From NCBI RefSeq assembly GCF_030580655.1, contig NZ_JAUQTB010000001.1, forward strand, positions 496,001-560,000: DNA of 64,000 nucleotides, read 5' to 3'. The notes under the pieces were generated by a model. That model ran no database searches, was not told where the DNA came from, and was given only the letters and a program-made list of their open reading frames with translations. This document shows, one piece after another, positions 36,428 to 46,317 of the stretch. Each line of letters begins with the position of its first letter. The stretch's first letter is position 1. Source of the DNA: Paenibacillus lacisoli. GTDB lineage: Bacteria; Bacillota; Bacilli; Paenibacillales; Paenibacillaceae. The position numbers and the translations under genes were made by a program.

Positions 36428-38053
36428 TCAGCTTACTTTGACCGGAATCGTCACATAATTAGTTCCTAGCATGGCTTTGACCACGGTCGTCCCTTTGGCT
36501 GCTCCTGTAACGGCTCCTTCTTTGACAACGGCTGCTGCCGGCTTGGAGGACACCCACTGAACTGAGGAGGTCACATTCTTTTTCTCACCGGTGTCGTACA
36601 CTGCATTAACGGTGATCTGCTGGGATTTGCCGCTCGTCAGCGAGACAGATTTGACATTCGCCTCCAGCTTGATCAGCTTGGGTACAACCTTTACCTGCAC
36701 GCTGATGTTCTGGTTCTGATAGGTTCCCGTAAGGGTAGACTCTCCGATTCCTGCTGCCTTCAGGCTGTTCCCTTTCAAGACTGCTGCCGAGGGGTTAGAG
36801 GATGTCCATATCATTCTGGAGGTTACATCTGCTTTGGTTCCGTCTGTATACACAGCGGTCACTTTCATAGCTGTGCTCCCCTTCAAGTTCAGGCTCACAC
36901 TGGAGCTGCTTACCTTGAGCTCCTGCACAACAGGTTCTACCCTGACTGGAATCTTAAGGCTTTTGTTCAGATGCATGGCCTTGATCGTATAATTGCCTGC
37001 TTTGACTGCATGGATCTTGCCATCCTGTAACGCAATCCCTGCTGCCGATCCTGTCCATATTACTTTGGAGGAAACATCGATTGCCTGTCCGTCGGCCAGA
37101 AGCGCCTGCACAGGCGGCAGAGCTGCACTTTGTCCAGCTGTCATAACATAGCCGGTTGTTGCCGACTTCAGCGCCTTGATCTTCATATTAACGCTCACAG
37201 GAATATCCAGCGTCCTTCCAGCCAAATTGGCCTGCAGCATCGTATTTCCCGCTTTCAGAGCAGTCAGCTGCTTGTTCACCAGCTTCAGTACCGAGCTGTC
37301 CCCGACTGTCCATACAGTCTCTGAACTAAAGTTGATTTTCTTGCCGCTAGCATCGGTAACATAAATGCTTGGCAGTGTTAGCTTGTCACCTGTCGTAAGC
37401 GTGAGACTGCTCCTGCTGCTGGTCAGCTTGTCTGGAACCGCATAGACAATAATGGTCAGCTTAACGGCTTTACCCAAATACGAAGCAGTAACCGCTGCTT
37501 TTCCGGGGCCAGCTGCTGTCAGCTTACCTTTATCCACTCCTACTACAGCCGGGTTTGAGCTCGTCCATACGGCATTTGCAGTGACATCCTTTTTATCCCC
37601 GGTCAGACCAAGCGCCGCTGCCGCTACCTGTGCCTCTTGCCCACTGAACAGGGTGAAGCTGCCCCCCGGACTTAACGTTATGCTCTTCACTCCTGGAGCT
37701 ACAGTGACCGACTTGACGACCTGCTTCCCTCCGTATAAGGCAGTAATTTTCACCGTACCGGCTGCCTTGGGGGTAATGACGCCTGCAGTAATTTCGGCCA
37801 CTTTCGGATTGGAAGAAGACCACAGGGCTTCAGCGGTTACCTCCTTCTTGATTGATGAAGCATCCACCGCCCATACGCTAATCGTTTTTGTTCCTCCGCC
37901 AAGCAGAACCTTCTCATTCGCTGAAACGGACCACTGCAGTGAAGCAATCGATCCTGCCGTGTCTTCGGCCCGTACAACTCCTGCCGGAACCCACGAAGAC
38001 AAGGCCAGCACCATTACCATTAACAGGCTGATATAACGCCAACGGTTCATCAT
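36428..38053 (-). CDS. Secreted protein of tandem Big2 (bacterial Ig-like) domains
   Basis: 541 residues. Signal peptide at residues 1-29 (ending VVRAED). At least six Ig-like repeats of about 80 residues follow, each marked by a WSSSNP, WTSSNPAV, WTVGDSSV, WTGSAAG or WVSSKPAA core and a C-terminal GxxxxKA..G segment. The design is that of a surface adhesin or spacer. There is no sortase signal, S-layer domain or catalytic module, so how it is retained is unclear. Two adjacent ATG codons are both within reach of GGAGAGG. Confidence 0.85.
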   Translation of the reverse strand: MMNRWRYISLLMVMVLALSSWVPAGVVRAEDTAGSIASLQWSVSANEKVLLGGGTKTISVWAVDASSIKKEVTAEALWSSSNPKVAEITAGVITPKAAGTVKITALYGGKQVVKSVTVAPGVKSITLSPGGSFTLFSGQEAQVAAAALGLTGDKKDVTANAVWTSSNPAVVGVDKGKLTAAGPGKAAVTASYLGKAVKLTIIVYAVPDKLTSSRSSLTLTTGDKLTLPSIYVTDASGKKINFSSETVWTVGDSSVLKLVNKQLTALKAGNTMLQANLAGRTLDIPVSVNMKIKALKSATTGYVMTAGQSAALPPVQALLADGQAIDVSSKVIWTGSAAGIALQDGKIHAVKAGNYTIKAMHLNKSLKIPVRVEPVVQELKVSSSSVSLNLKGSTAMKVTAVYTDGTKADVTSRMIWTSSNPSAAVLKGNSLKAAGIGESTLTGTYQNQNISVQVKVVPKLIKLEANVKSVSLTSGKSQQITVNAVYDTGEKKNVTSSVQWVSSKPAAAVVKEGAVTGAAKGTTVVKAMLGTNYVTIPVKVS

Positions 38054-38170
38054 TTCCTCTCCTTTTCCCCTATAACTTCAGCAGAAATAATCCCATACCA
38101 CTGCTCTCTATCCATATATCGGAAATTGAAGCGAATATTTGAACCTACTATTATAATATCAGCTATAAGA

Positions 38171-38587
38171 TCAGCCCCCTTGCAGCGATCTCACTACAAA
38201 TGTATGACTATCCTTGCGGAGAATACGACCATCTTCCAGAACCGCATGCTCACGATCATGACGCTTGAGCCGCGTACCGTAGGCGATCAGGCGGTTTCCA
38301 CGCCATACTGTGACCCAGGATTTAAAATAGACTGCATTATCAAACTGCATCGGCACCTTCATAATATAGCTGACCGGGTACAGCTTCGAACGCGGAACTG
38401 TTCGCCGTTCCCGCAGTGATGGCAGCGGCTGAATGGTTGCAATCTCACTGAACGGGATGACTGACATTTTGGGTCCCAGTACGACGCACTGCTTCGTATC
38501 GTCCCATTTTTCCAACACACCCTGCAGTCGGGTCTGTCGATCCGGTCCGCTGAAAATAACAACTTGCCGTCCAACCCAGTGACGCAT
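38171..38587 (-). CDS. Conserved hypothetical protein next to ung
   Basis: 138 residues from the ATG at 38587, nine bases after AAGGAG. The N-terminal half, GRQVVIFSGPDRQTRLQGVLEKWDDTKQCVVLG, looks like an Sm-like beta-barrel. The rest is basic with several Arg. It starts 14 bases after the ung stop on the same strand, so it is in one unit with ung. Function is unknown. Confidence 0.7.
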   Translation of the reverse strand: MRHWVGRQVVIFSGPDRQTRLQGVLEKWDDTKQCVVLGPKMSVIPFSEIATIQPLPSLRERRTVPRSKLYPVSYIMKVPMQFDNAVYFKSWVTVWRGNRLIAYGTRLKRHDREHAVLEDGRILRKDSHTFVVRSLQGG

Positions 38588-38600
38588 TCTGATCAACTCC

Positions 38601-39275
38601 TTATGACTGGATCGGCGGGATCACCCAATCCACCGGCTTCATTCCATGCTCTTCTAGAAAGGCATTACATTTGGAGAACGGTCTGCTTCCAAAATAGCCC
38701 CGGTGTGCGGCAAGCGGACTCGGGTGCGCTGACTTCAGCACCAGATGCTTATCCTCATCAATAAAGCTCCCTTTACGCTGAGCGGGACTGCCCCATAACA
38801 TAAACACCACCGGCTTCTCCCGTTCGTTTAATTTGGCAATTACTGCATCTGTGAACCGCTCCCAACCGATCCCCTTGTGGGAATTGGGTTGACCATCACG
38901 GACCGTGAGTACCGTATTCAGAAGCAGCACCCCTTCGTCTGCCCAGTGAACAAGCGATCCGTGGCCGGGGACAGGTACGCCAACATCTTCATGCAGCTCC
39001 TTATAAATGTTACGCAGTGAAGGCGGAATCCGGACGCCCGGCATCACCGAGAAGCTGAGACCCTGCGCCTGTCCCGGCCCGTGATACGGATCCTGTCCGA
39101 GAATGACGGCTTTGGTATCCGCAAATGAAGTACGCTTAAGTGCCGAAAAAATCAGTTCCTTGGGCGGATATACCGTTTGCGTTTTGTACTCTACCGCCAG
39201 CTTATGACGGAGTTCATCAAAGTATGGTTGCTGTACTTCTTCTTCTAATATCGTATCCCAATCATTGCCAAACAT
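38601..39275 (-). CDS. ung: Uracil-DNA glycosylase
   Basis: Removes uracil from DNA in base-excision repair. The water-activating motif VILGQDPYHGPGQAQGLSFSV is at about residues 61-81, LLLNTVLTVRDGQPNSH follows, and the DNA-intercalating loop HPSPLAAHRG has the catalytic His. From the ATG at 39275, five bases after AGGAGGG, it is 224 residues, normal for family 1. An upstream in-frame extension of 31 codons lacks a binding site. Confidence 0.96.
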   Translation of the reverse strand: MFGNDWDTILEEEVQQPYFDELRHKLAVEYKTQTVYPPKELIFSALKRTSFADTKAVILGQDPYHGPGQAQGLSFSVMPGVRIPPSLRNIYKELHEDVGVPVPGHGSLVHWADEGVLLLNTVLTVRDGQPNSHKGIGWERFTDAVIAKLNEREKPVVFMLWGSPAQRKGSFIDEDKHLVLKSAHPSPLAAHRGYFGSRPFSKCNAFLEEHGMKPVDWVIPPIQS

Positions 39276-39457
39276 TGTATCCCTCCTGGATGAACCTGCT
39301 ATTCTATACTTTACCATGAATAAGACAGGTTGACGAAGACCTGAAACTGACCCCAAGGAAAGAAGCATCTTTCAGAGCTTCATTTGCTGTTCAGCACACG
39401 CTAAGCAGATTCGGCGTTGACAAGTCTACACGGCGCTTTTAAGATCAAACTAGACAC

Positions 39458-39469
39458 CTTGTATACAAG
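39458..39469. promoter_or_regulatory. GntR-type operator O1 upstream of the GH2 gene
   Basis: The perfect 12-base palindrome CTTGTATACAAG, identical to the one at 50414-50425 upstream of uxuA. Confidence 0.7.
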
Positions 39470-39547
39470 ATTATTAATTGAGCGTGCATTCCTCTTTAAG
39501 AGTATCCAATGATCTTTGATGGAACAACACATTTTCACCCGCCTTTT

Positions 39548-39559
39548 TTTGTACACATC
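39548..39559. promoter_or_regulatory. Degenerate second operator O2 upstream of the GH2 gene
   Basis: TTTGTACACATC; the first 11 bases are identical to 50491-50501 upstream of uxuA. It is 90 bases beyond O1 and 27 bases before the GH2 ATG. Confidence 0.45.
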
Positions 39560-39585
39560 TTATATTTCAAGACCGGGAGGAAGCT

Positions 39586-42500
39586 ATGAAGAATCGTCAA
39601 ACCGCATTCAACGGAAACTGGTATTTCACCAAGCAGCCGCTTCATGCCACCCTGGCAGATGCAGCGGCCAGCCGCAGCTGGATGCCTGTAACTCTGCCGC
39701 ATGACTGGCTGATTTATGATACGAAGCAGCTTTATGAGAATGGCGAAGGCTGGTACCGCAAACAGTTTACGCTGCCCGAATTCGATGAAGATACTTTGTA
39801 TTCTCTGCGTTTTGAAGGTGTATATATGAATGCGACTCTATATGTGAACAACCAGATTGCAGGGGAATGGAAATACGGCTATTCAACCTTTGAATTTGAC
39901 ATTACGCCCTACGTCACCCCCGGTGAGAATACCATCTACGTTCGAGTCATTCATGAGTCGCCTAACTCCCGTTGGTACTCCGGTGCAGGCATTTATCGAT
40001 CGGTATGGTTGAAAACGTATACAAAATCTCACGTTGCTGCAGACGGCATCTATATCTCTGCAGCACAGCAAGATCATGACATCTGGAATGTCGATGCAGC
40101 AACTGAGCTTGTGCTGGATGCGAGGGATGCCGGTTCAGTCTTTACCTTGCGCCACACGATACGGGACCCGCATGGAGAAGTCGTGCTGCAGGACCTTGTC
40201 TCCGTAGAGTCTCTGAATTCTAACCCTTCTTTAGTTGTAGACTGCCGCTTGCCCGTAACACAGCCATTACTGTGGGATCTCAACCATCCGTATCTGTACA
40301 CTCTGCAGACGGAGCTCCTGCGCAATCATGAGGTGCTGGGAGAAGAGCGGCAGCATTTTGGGTTCAGGCGTGTGCATCTGGACAGCCAGCAGGGCTTTTT
40401 CCTCAATGGGCGGCATTTGAAGCTGTATGGCGTCTGCCAGCACCATGATCTCGGATGTCTGGGAGCGGCCGTTAACCGGACTGCGCTGAAACGCCAAATC
40501 CGCCTCCTGCAGGAAATGGGCGTTAATGCGATCCGCACAGCGCACAATATGCCCGCAGTAGAACTGATGGAGCTGGCTGATGAGATGGGCGTGCTGATTG
40601 TATCGGAAGCTTTTGACATGTGGGAGCGTTCGAAGACGCCTTATGATTATGCCCGCTTTTTCCCGGAGTGGTGGAGAAGAGACATCGCGAGCTGGGTCCG
40701 GCGTGACCGCAACCATCCGAGCCTGATTATGTGGAGCATCGGAAATGAAATCTACGATACACACGCCGATGAACGCGGCCAGGAAGTGACGAAAGCCTTA
40801 ATGGACGAAGTGTTGATCCATGACCCTAAAAGCAACGCCTTTGTAACGATCGGTTCCAACTACATGCCTTGGGAGAATGCGCAGAAATGTGCAGATATCG
40901 TCAAGGTTGCCGGCTATAACTACGGGGAGAAATATTACGATCAGCAGCATGCGGAGCATCCGGACTGGATTATCTATGGCAGTGAGACAGCGTCAACGGT
41001 GCAGAGCCGCGGCATCTATCACTTTCCTCTTGCCCAGCCGGTCCTGGCTGACGATGACGAGCAGTGCTCTGCCTTGGGGAACAGCTCAACCAGCTGGGGA
41101 GCCAAAAGTACAGAGGCCTGCATCATATCAGACCGCGACGCGGCATATTCGCTCGGCCAGTTTATATGGACCGGATTCGATTATATCGGCGAACCGACAC
41201 CTTATTTTACGAAAAACTCTTATTTCGGTCAGCTGGACACAGCCGGATTTCCGAAAGACTCCTATTACATCTATCAGGCGGAGTGGACGGATTACCGGAC
41301 GCATCCGATGGTGCATGTATTCCCTTACTGGGACTTCTCGGAAGGCCAGCTTATCGACGTCCGCGTCTGCTCCAACGCCCCCCGGGTGGAATTATTCTTC
41401 AACGGTCTCTCCCAAGGCACCTGCGAAATTGATCATGCCCACGGCAGCAAGCTGCTTGGTGAATGGCAGCTGCCCTATATGAGCGGCGAGCTGCATGCGA
41501 TTGCTTATGACGAACATGGGCAGATCGTCGCAGAAGAACGCCGCTCATCCTTCAGCGACGCTGCAGCACTGGTGCTTGAGCCGGATCGGTACGAGATGTC
41601 TGCGGATGGCCAGGATCTCATTTTCGTTACCGTCTCCGCAGTGGACTCCGAAGGCCGACCGGTAGAGAATGCCAATAACCGGGTGCATTTCACCGTAGAG
41701 GGCCCCGGACGGCTGGTGGGACTGGACAATGGGGACAGTACAGACTACGATCCTTACAAAGGCACGAATCGCCGCATGTTCAGCGGCAGACTGCTGGCCG
41801 TAATCGCAGGCACACTGGAACCAGGCCGCATCACATTACATGCGTCATCTCCAGGCATCACCCCGTCCGTTCTTCAGCTGGATGCCAGGGAGATCGCACC
41901 GGCAGCACCCGGCGAGGAACGCTGCCTATATGCCGATAACCCATTAGAAGCAAAGGCACAAAATGCGAAAGACTCTGAGAACGTGGAAATTCCGGTACGC
42001 AAGCTGGAGATTATTTGTCCGGAAGGCCAAATCCTGACACCTGACCAAGCCTCGCTTCCTGTACGTGTTCAGCTTCATCCAGCCGGTTCGACCTATCAGA
42101 ATGTCCAGTGGCGGATCACCAACGCTGCGGGTGTGGATACCAATATTGCCTCCATCCGGACAGATGGACAGCAGGCCGTTGTCACCGGCCTGGGAGACGG
42201 AACCGTATATATTCGCTGCGGTACGACGAATGGAGCTGACGGAATCCGGCTGTACTCACAGCTGGAGCTTACCCTGACAGGCTTTGGGCAGGCACATTTG
42301 GACCCTTATGAATTTGTATCAGCAGCCTACCACAGCAGCGCGAGCACCAACCTGACCAATGGCAATGAGCGCGGTGTTGCCACCGCCCGTGAAGGTGAGA
42401 GTCTAATTGTTTTTGAACGTGTTGATTTGGGATCTTACGGGGCGGATGAGATAATTCTGCCTATCTTCTCCCTGGACGGTGAAGCGTTCCCGCTGGAAAT

Positions 42501-43062
42501 CTGGAAGGGTATCCCGCATCAGGCCGAGGCCGAACTGCTGACGACGGTCACCTATCAGAAGCCGTCCCGCTGGAATGTATATCAGGAGGAGACCTACCAG
42601 CTGCCACAGCGGCTTACCGGCCTGACGACCTTGTCATTCCTGCTGCGACGCAAAATCCATCTGAAAGGCTTCCAGTTCAAACGCAGGCACAAAGCCTACG
42701 AGCTTCTCGCAGCCCTGGACTCCAGCAAAATCTATGGCGATACGTTTACCCGGACGGCGACAGCAATTGAGAGCATCGGCAACAACGTATCTCTCATCTT
42801 CGAGGATATGGACTTTGGTCAGGAAACGTGCTCTCGTATCCGCATCTGCGGCCGCACTTCGCTCGACAAGAACACGATTCAGATTCTGTTCAGCAGCCCT
42901 GACGGCGAGACCCGTCAGCTGATCGAGTTCGAGGGATCCGACCGTTACAACGAGCAGGAGTTCCCTCTCGAGCCTGTCAGCGGCAGGCAGACCGTCACCT
43001 TCCTGTTCCTGCCGGGCAGCCAGTTTGACTTCCGTTCCTTTCAATTCATGTCCGCTGATTAA
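39586..43062 (+). CDS. Large glycoside hydrolase family 2 protein with C-terminal beta-sandwich modules
   Basis: 1158 residues, no signal peptide. The GH2 sugar-binding, Ig-like and TIM-barrel domains fill residues 1-600. The acid/base Glu is in MWSIGNEIYD (about 387) and the nucleophile in IYGSETAST (about 467). A DUF4982-like and a Big-like domain (EPDRYEMSADGQDLIFVTV) follow, then two related beta-sandwich modules, both ending FQF[KM], that look like carbohydrate-binding domains. Beta-galactosidase is the usual activity; beta-glucuronidase or another activity is possible from its xylan/glucuronate context. GGAGG precedes the ATG. The GntR operator upstream links it to uxuA. Confidence 0.88.
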   Translation: MKNRQTAFNGNWYFTKQPLHATLADAAASRSWMPVTLPHDWLIYDTKQLYENGEGWYRKQFTLPEFDEDTLYSLRFEGVYMNATLYVNNQIAGEWKYGYSTFEFDITPYVTPGENTIYVRVIHESPNSRWYSGAGIYRSVWLKTYTKSHVAADGIYISAAQQDHDIWNVDAATELVLDARDAGSVFTLRHTIRDPHGEVVLQDLVSVESLNSNPSLVVDCRLPVTQPLLWDLNHPYLYTLQTELLRNHEVLGEERQHFGFRRVHLDSQQGFFLNGRHLKLYGVCQHHDLGCLGAAVNRTALKRQIRLLQEMGVNAIRTAHNMPAVELMELADEMGVLIVSEAFDMWERSKTPYDYARFFPEWWRRDIASWVRRDRNHPSLIMWSIGNEIYDTHADERGQEVTKALMDEVLIHDPKSNAFVTIGSNYMPWENAQKCADIVKVAGYNYGEKYYDQQHAEHPDWIIYGSETASTVQSRGIYHFPLAQPVLADDDEQCSALGNSSTSWGAKSTEACIISDRDAAYSLGQFIWTGFDYIGEPTPYFTKNSYFGQLDTAGFPKDSYYIYQAEWTDYRTHPMVHVFPYWDFSEGQLIDVRVCSNAPRVELFFNGLSQGTCEIDHAHGSKLLGEWQLPYMSGELHAIAYDEHGQIVAEERRSSFSDAAALVLEPDRYEMSADGQDLIFVTVSAVDSEGRPVENANNRVHFTVEGPGRLVGLDNGDSTDYDPYKGTNRRMFSGRLLAVIAGTLEPGRITLHASSPGITPSVLQLDAREIAPAAPGEERCLYADNPLEAKAQNAKDSENVEIPVRKLEIICPEGQILTPDQASLPVRVQLHPAGSTYQNVQWRITNAAGVDTNIASIRTDGQQAVVTGLGDGTVYIRCGTTNGADGIRLYSQLELTLTGFGQAHLDPYEFVSAAYHSSASTNLTNGNERGVATAREGESLIVFERVDLGSYGADEIILPIFSLDGEAFPLEIWKGIPHQAEAELLTTVTYQKPSRWNVYQEETYQLPQRLTGLTTLSFLLRRKIHLKGFQFKRRHKAYELLAALDSSKIYGDTFTRTATAIESIGNNVSLIFEDMDFGQETCSRIRICGRTSLDKNTIQILFSSPDGETRQLIEFEGSDRYNEQEFPLEPVSGRQTVTFLFLPGSQFDFRSFQFMSAD

Positions 43063-43063
43063 C

Positions 43064-43101
43064 AAAAGAGCATGCTCCCTAAGTGGCAGCATGCTCTTTT
43101 A
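43064..43101. terminator. Bidirectional terminator between the GH2 and dehydrogenase genes
   Basis: AAAAGAGCATGCT / AGCATGCTCTTTT stem. Confidence 0.85.
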
Positions 43102-43117
43102 GTTGTTCATTCAAAAT

Positions 43118-44206
43118 CTAGCCGTTCGGATACACCATGACCTTGAGGCTTGCGTTCTTGTTGTGGATCGCCCGCTCTAAAGCTTCCTGAGTCTGATCCA
43201 GCGGGTACCGGTCCGTCACAAGGACACTTGCATCGACCAGACCGGACTCGAGGAACCGGATCCCTTTGCGGTACGTATTGGCATAACGGAAAATGCCATA
43301 GATATCAAGCTCACTGTCCGCGATCAGAGGGACATTCAGCGGAATATCATCTTGTGCAGGCAGACCTACAATGGCCAACCTGCCGCCGCGGCGGAGTGAT
43401 TGCAGTGCAGACTGCAATGCGCGTGGGCTGCCGGCCGTTTCCCAGGCAACATCCACGCCGATACCGCCGGTCAGCTCCCGAATCACCGCTGCCGCATCCT
43501 GCTCTCTGACATTGATGGCATGAGCAGCACCAAGCTTCAGCGCTGCCTGCAGACGCACCTCTTCCAGGTCAGTCACGATAATATCGGCTGCGCCGTACGA
43601 CTTGGCTGCGGCTGCAGCCATCAGCCCCACCGGTCCCATTCCCATAATGGCGACCGTCTCCCCGGCCTGCAAGCGGCTGCGTACTGCAGCATGAATGCCT
43701 ACCGAGAAGGGTTCCACCAGCGCAGCCTCTTCAAAGGAAAGGTGATCCGGAATCTGGAATACCATGTCTTCCCGAATCGCCAGATACTGTACAAAAGCGC
43801 CGTCAACCGGCGGCGTCGCCAGAAACTGCACGTCCGGGCACAGATTGTATCTGCCGGCTTTACAGTCCGGGCACAACCCGCAGGTGACACCCGGCTCCAC
43901 AGCTACGCGGTCTCCAACCGCTGCCCGGGTGACCTTGCCGCCAACGGCAGCAATGATCCCTGCACATTCATGGCCAAGGATGATCGGCTGCTCGACGACG
44001 AACCTGCCGATCCGTCCATGCTCATAATAATGGAGATCCGAGCCGCATACCCCGACAGCCATAACTTGAACCAGCACTTCATGATCCTGCAGCGCAGGCA
44101 GGGGCACTTCCTTGATCTCTATGCTGCCAGGCTTCGGCATAACCGCCGCCTTCATGGTCCGGGGGAGCTTGGAATCGATCGTCGTTGTCTGTGCATGTGC
44201 TTCCAT
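43118..44206 (-). CDS. Zinc-dependent medium-chain dehydrogenase (sorbitol/xylitol/threonine dehydrogenase type)
   Basis: 362 residues. Catalytic zinc ligands are in GVCGSDLHYYEH (Cys) and LGHECAG (His, Glu). The structural zinc site is CGLCPDCKAGRYNLC. The NAD-binding motif is GMGPVGLMAAAAAKSYGA with TDLEE following, where the acid suggests NAD over NADP. It resembles polyol dehydrogenases such as GutB. Its place before GH67 and in a locus with uxuA but no uxuB makes it a candidate for a sugar-acid or pentose step; that is inference. The ATG at 44206 is six bases after GGAGGG. It starts 14 bases after the GH67 stop, so it is the last gene of that operon. Confidence 0.9.
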   Translation of the reverse strand: MEAHAQTTTIDSKLPRTMKAAVMPKPGSIEIKEVPLPALQDHEVLVQVMAVGVCGSDLHYYEHGRIGRFVVEQPIILGHECAGIIAAVGGKVTRAAVGDRVAVEPGVTCGLCPDCKAGRYNLCPDVQFLATPPVDGAFVQYLAIREDMVFQIPDHLSFEEAALVEPFSVGIHAAVRSRLQAGETVAIMGMGPVGLMAAAAAKSYGAADIIVTDLEEVRLQAALKLGAAHAINVREQDAAAVIRELTGGIGVDVAWETAGSPRALQSALQSLRRGGRLAIVGLPAQDDIPLNVPLIADSELDIYGIFRYANTYRKGIRFLESGLVDASVLVTDRYPLDQTQEALERAIHNKNASLKVMVYPNG

Positions 44207-44220
44207 GTCCATCCCTCCAA

Positions 44221-46305
44221 TCAGTATATCGTGCGCTGCTGCATATCCTCGATCCCGCTCTTGCGGTAAAAGTACGTGTTAATCTGGTCCCGCCATTCCT
44301 TCGCATGGACTGCCTGTCCCTTCAGCCGCTCTGCCACCTGATCATACAGGCTATCCGCTATTCTTCCTTTGAGACTGCTCCAGCGGTTGACCAGCTCGGC
44401 TGCCTGTTCCGCTCCTTCAAAGTGAGTGTCATAGATGTGCTGAATGACCGTTTTACCGGAATGAAGCACATGGGTATAAGGAACGTGATGAAAAAATAAT
44501 AACAGCTCATCCGGACAGCTTTCGACAGAGTCGTAACGCTCAGCATTAAGTCCCATATACTGCCCGCTGTAGCCGGTACCTGTATTCAACGTCCGGTCAA
44601 CCCCGATACCCTGATGATCGGCAAAATGGTAGGTGCCCCACTGTGAATATTCATACCCATCCACATTCGGCCCGTAATGATGCTCCGGGTTCACCATCCA
44701 GCCTACGCCCAGCGGTGCGGTGTAAGATTCATAGATATTCCATGAATCCATTAGCATAGCAATGACAATCCGGGCCGCGTCAGGATTGGAGCCGAAGGTC
44801 AGCGCCGTCCACTCAGAAGCAATCGCCTCGGCCGACAGCTCAGGGTCCCAGGACAAACGGCCATAGCCATACAGATTCGCCTGCGCGAGCAGATGACCAG
44901 TCCAGTTCACATCCCGTCCAACATTGGTGACCGCCGCCATCCCGCTGCAGCGGTTGCCCCAGAGTGAACCATCCACGACCCGCTTTACGGGGGAACCCTC
45001 TCCCTTCGCATAGGTATCGAACTCCAGAATTTCTTTCCACTGCGGTACCAGGTAGCAGAGATGACGCTGCTGCCCTGTGTACTCCTGAGTAATCTGAAAT
45101 TCAATCAGATGATTGGTCTTCTCCAGCGCGCCGAACAGCGGGGACACAGGCTCCCTGACCTGGAAATCCATCGGCCCGTTCTTGATCTGCAGAATGACAT
45201 TGTCCTTGAACTGACCGTCCAGCGGCTTGAAGTGATCATAAGCGGCTCTGGCCCGGTCCGTCTTGCGGTCACGCCAGTCCTGCTTGCAGTTATAGACGAA
45301 GCAGCGCCAGATGACAAGGCCGCCGAACGGCTCCAGCGCTTCCGCCAGCATATTCGCACCATCGGCATGGTTTCGCCCATAGGTGAACGGTCCCGGACGA
45401 TTCTCGGAGTCAGCCTTGACGATAAAGCCGCCGAAATCAGGGATCGCTTCATACAGCTCGGCCGCCTTCGCGCGCCACCACTGGCGCACCTGCGGATCCA
45501 GCGGATCGGCAGTGTCCAGATCCCCCCCGTGCATAGGAGCAGCAAAGTTCACACTTAGGAACAGACGAATTCCATAGTCCCTGAACTGATCGGCAATTCT
45601 GGCAACGTCAGACAGATATTCCTTGGATATAAACAAGGTCTCCTGCTGATGAACGTTAACATTGTTGATCGAAATTCCATTGATACCGGTCGACGACATC
45701 AGGCGTGCATAATCCCGCAGTCGTTCAGGTTCATCTATAAAGCGGTTATTTTCATATAAAAAAGATCTGCCGGCATACCCGCGTTCAATAGAGCCGTCAA
45801 AGTTATCCCAGTGGTTGATCATTCGCAGGCCATTCACCGGACGAATCACTTCGTCCAGTTCCTCCAGATCTGCCAATGTCCCCATCAGACGCAGCAGATG
45901 GAATACACCATACAGCACGCCCACAGGGGCGGATGCCCCTATTGCAATACATTGATGTTCCCGGCTGCAGCGGATCGCAAACCCTTCAGGTCCCGTACTG
46001 CGGATGGTCTCCTCGTCGAAAACTGTGGTGATAAGGGGATTGCCCTCGTTCCAGGTACCGAGGATAATACGGGGGGCACCACTCTCCTGACCTTCCAGCA
46101 CTCCCAGTCCCAGCATGGATTGCATGCCCCTCTTCCATTCTGTAAGTGCAGCCCGGATCGTCGTGTTTCCCGTGTCAGCTTCGACATATTTGCACCACTG
46201 CAAATACTGGTCGCGCTGATTGCCGGAAGGCACAGCAGGATAAGCCAGCCACGCTTCATACCCGCTGTCACCTGCGAAATTCCTCATTTGCTGTACATCT
46301 GACAT
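44221..46305 (-). CDS. aguA: Alpha-glucuronidase, glycoside hydrolase family 67
   Basis: Removes the 4-O-methyl-glucuronic acid from the non-reducing end of aldouronates made from xylan. 694 residues, usual for cytoplasmic GH67. Characteristic segments: [34 protein letters not shown], the acid-bearing [37 protein letters not shown] and [10 protein letters not shown] with the general base. No signal peptide, so substrates must be imported; the transporter is not in this window. AGGAGG lies eight bases before the ATG. It follows the GH52 gene by 12 bases and precedes the dehydrogenase in one operon. Confidence 0.96.
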   Translation of the reverse strand: MSDVQQMRNFAGDSGYEAWLAYPAVPSGNQRDQYLQWCKYVEADTGNTTIRAALTEWKRGMQSMLGLGVLEGQESGAPRIILGTWNEGNPLITTVFDEETIRSTGPEGFAIRCSREHQCIAIGASAPVGVLYGVFHLLRLMGTLADLEELDEVIRPVNGLRMINHWDNFDGSIERGYAGRSFLYENNRFIDEPERLRDYARLMSSTGINGISINNVNVHQQETLFISKEYLSDVARIADQFRDYGIRLFLSVNFAAPMHGGDLDTADPLDPQVRQWWRAKAAELYEAIPDFGGFIVKADSENRPGPFTYGRNHADGANMLAEALEPFGGLVIWRCFVYNCKQDWRDRKTDRARAAYDHFKPLDGQFKDNVILQIKNGPMDFQVREPVSPLFGALEKTNHLIEFQITQEYTGQQRHLCYLVPQWKEILEFDTYAKGEGSPVKRVVDGSLWGNRCSGMAAVTNVGRDVNWTGHLLAQANLYGYGRLSWDPELSAEAIASEWTALTFGSNPDAARIVIAMLMDSWNIYESYTAPLGVGWMVNPEHHYGPNVDGYEYSQWGTYHFADHQGIGVDRTLNTGTGYSGQYMGLNAERYDSVESCPDELLLFFHHVPYTHVLHSGKTVIQHIYDTHFEGAEQAAELVNRWSSLKGRIADSLYDQVAERLKGQAVHAKEWRDQINTYFYRKSGIEDMQQRTIY

Positions 46306-46317
46306 GACTTTTGCCTC

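Noticed and set aside
37452-38036. 194-codon plus-strand frame opposite the Big2-repeat gene
   Set aside because: The periodicity comes from the repeats on the other strand; no start signal.
39516-39704. Alternative frame overlapping the GH2 start
   Set aside because: The GH2 frame has GGAGG before its ATG and a conserved product; the alternative has neither.
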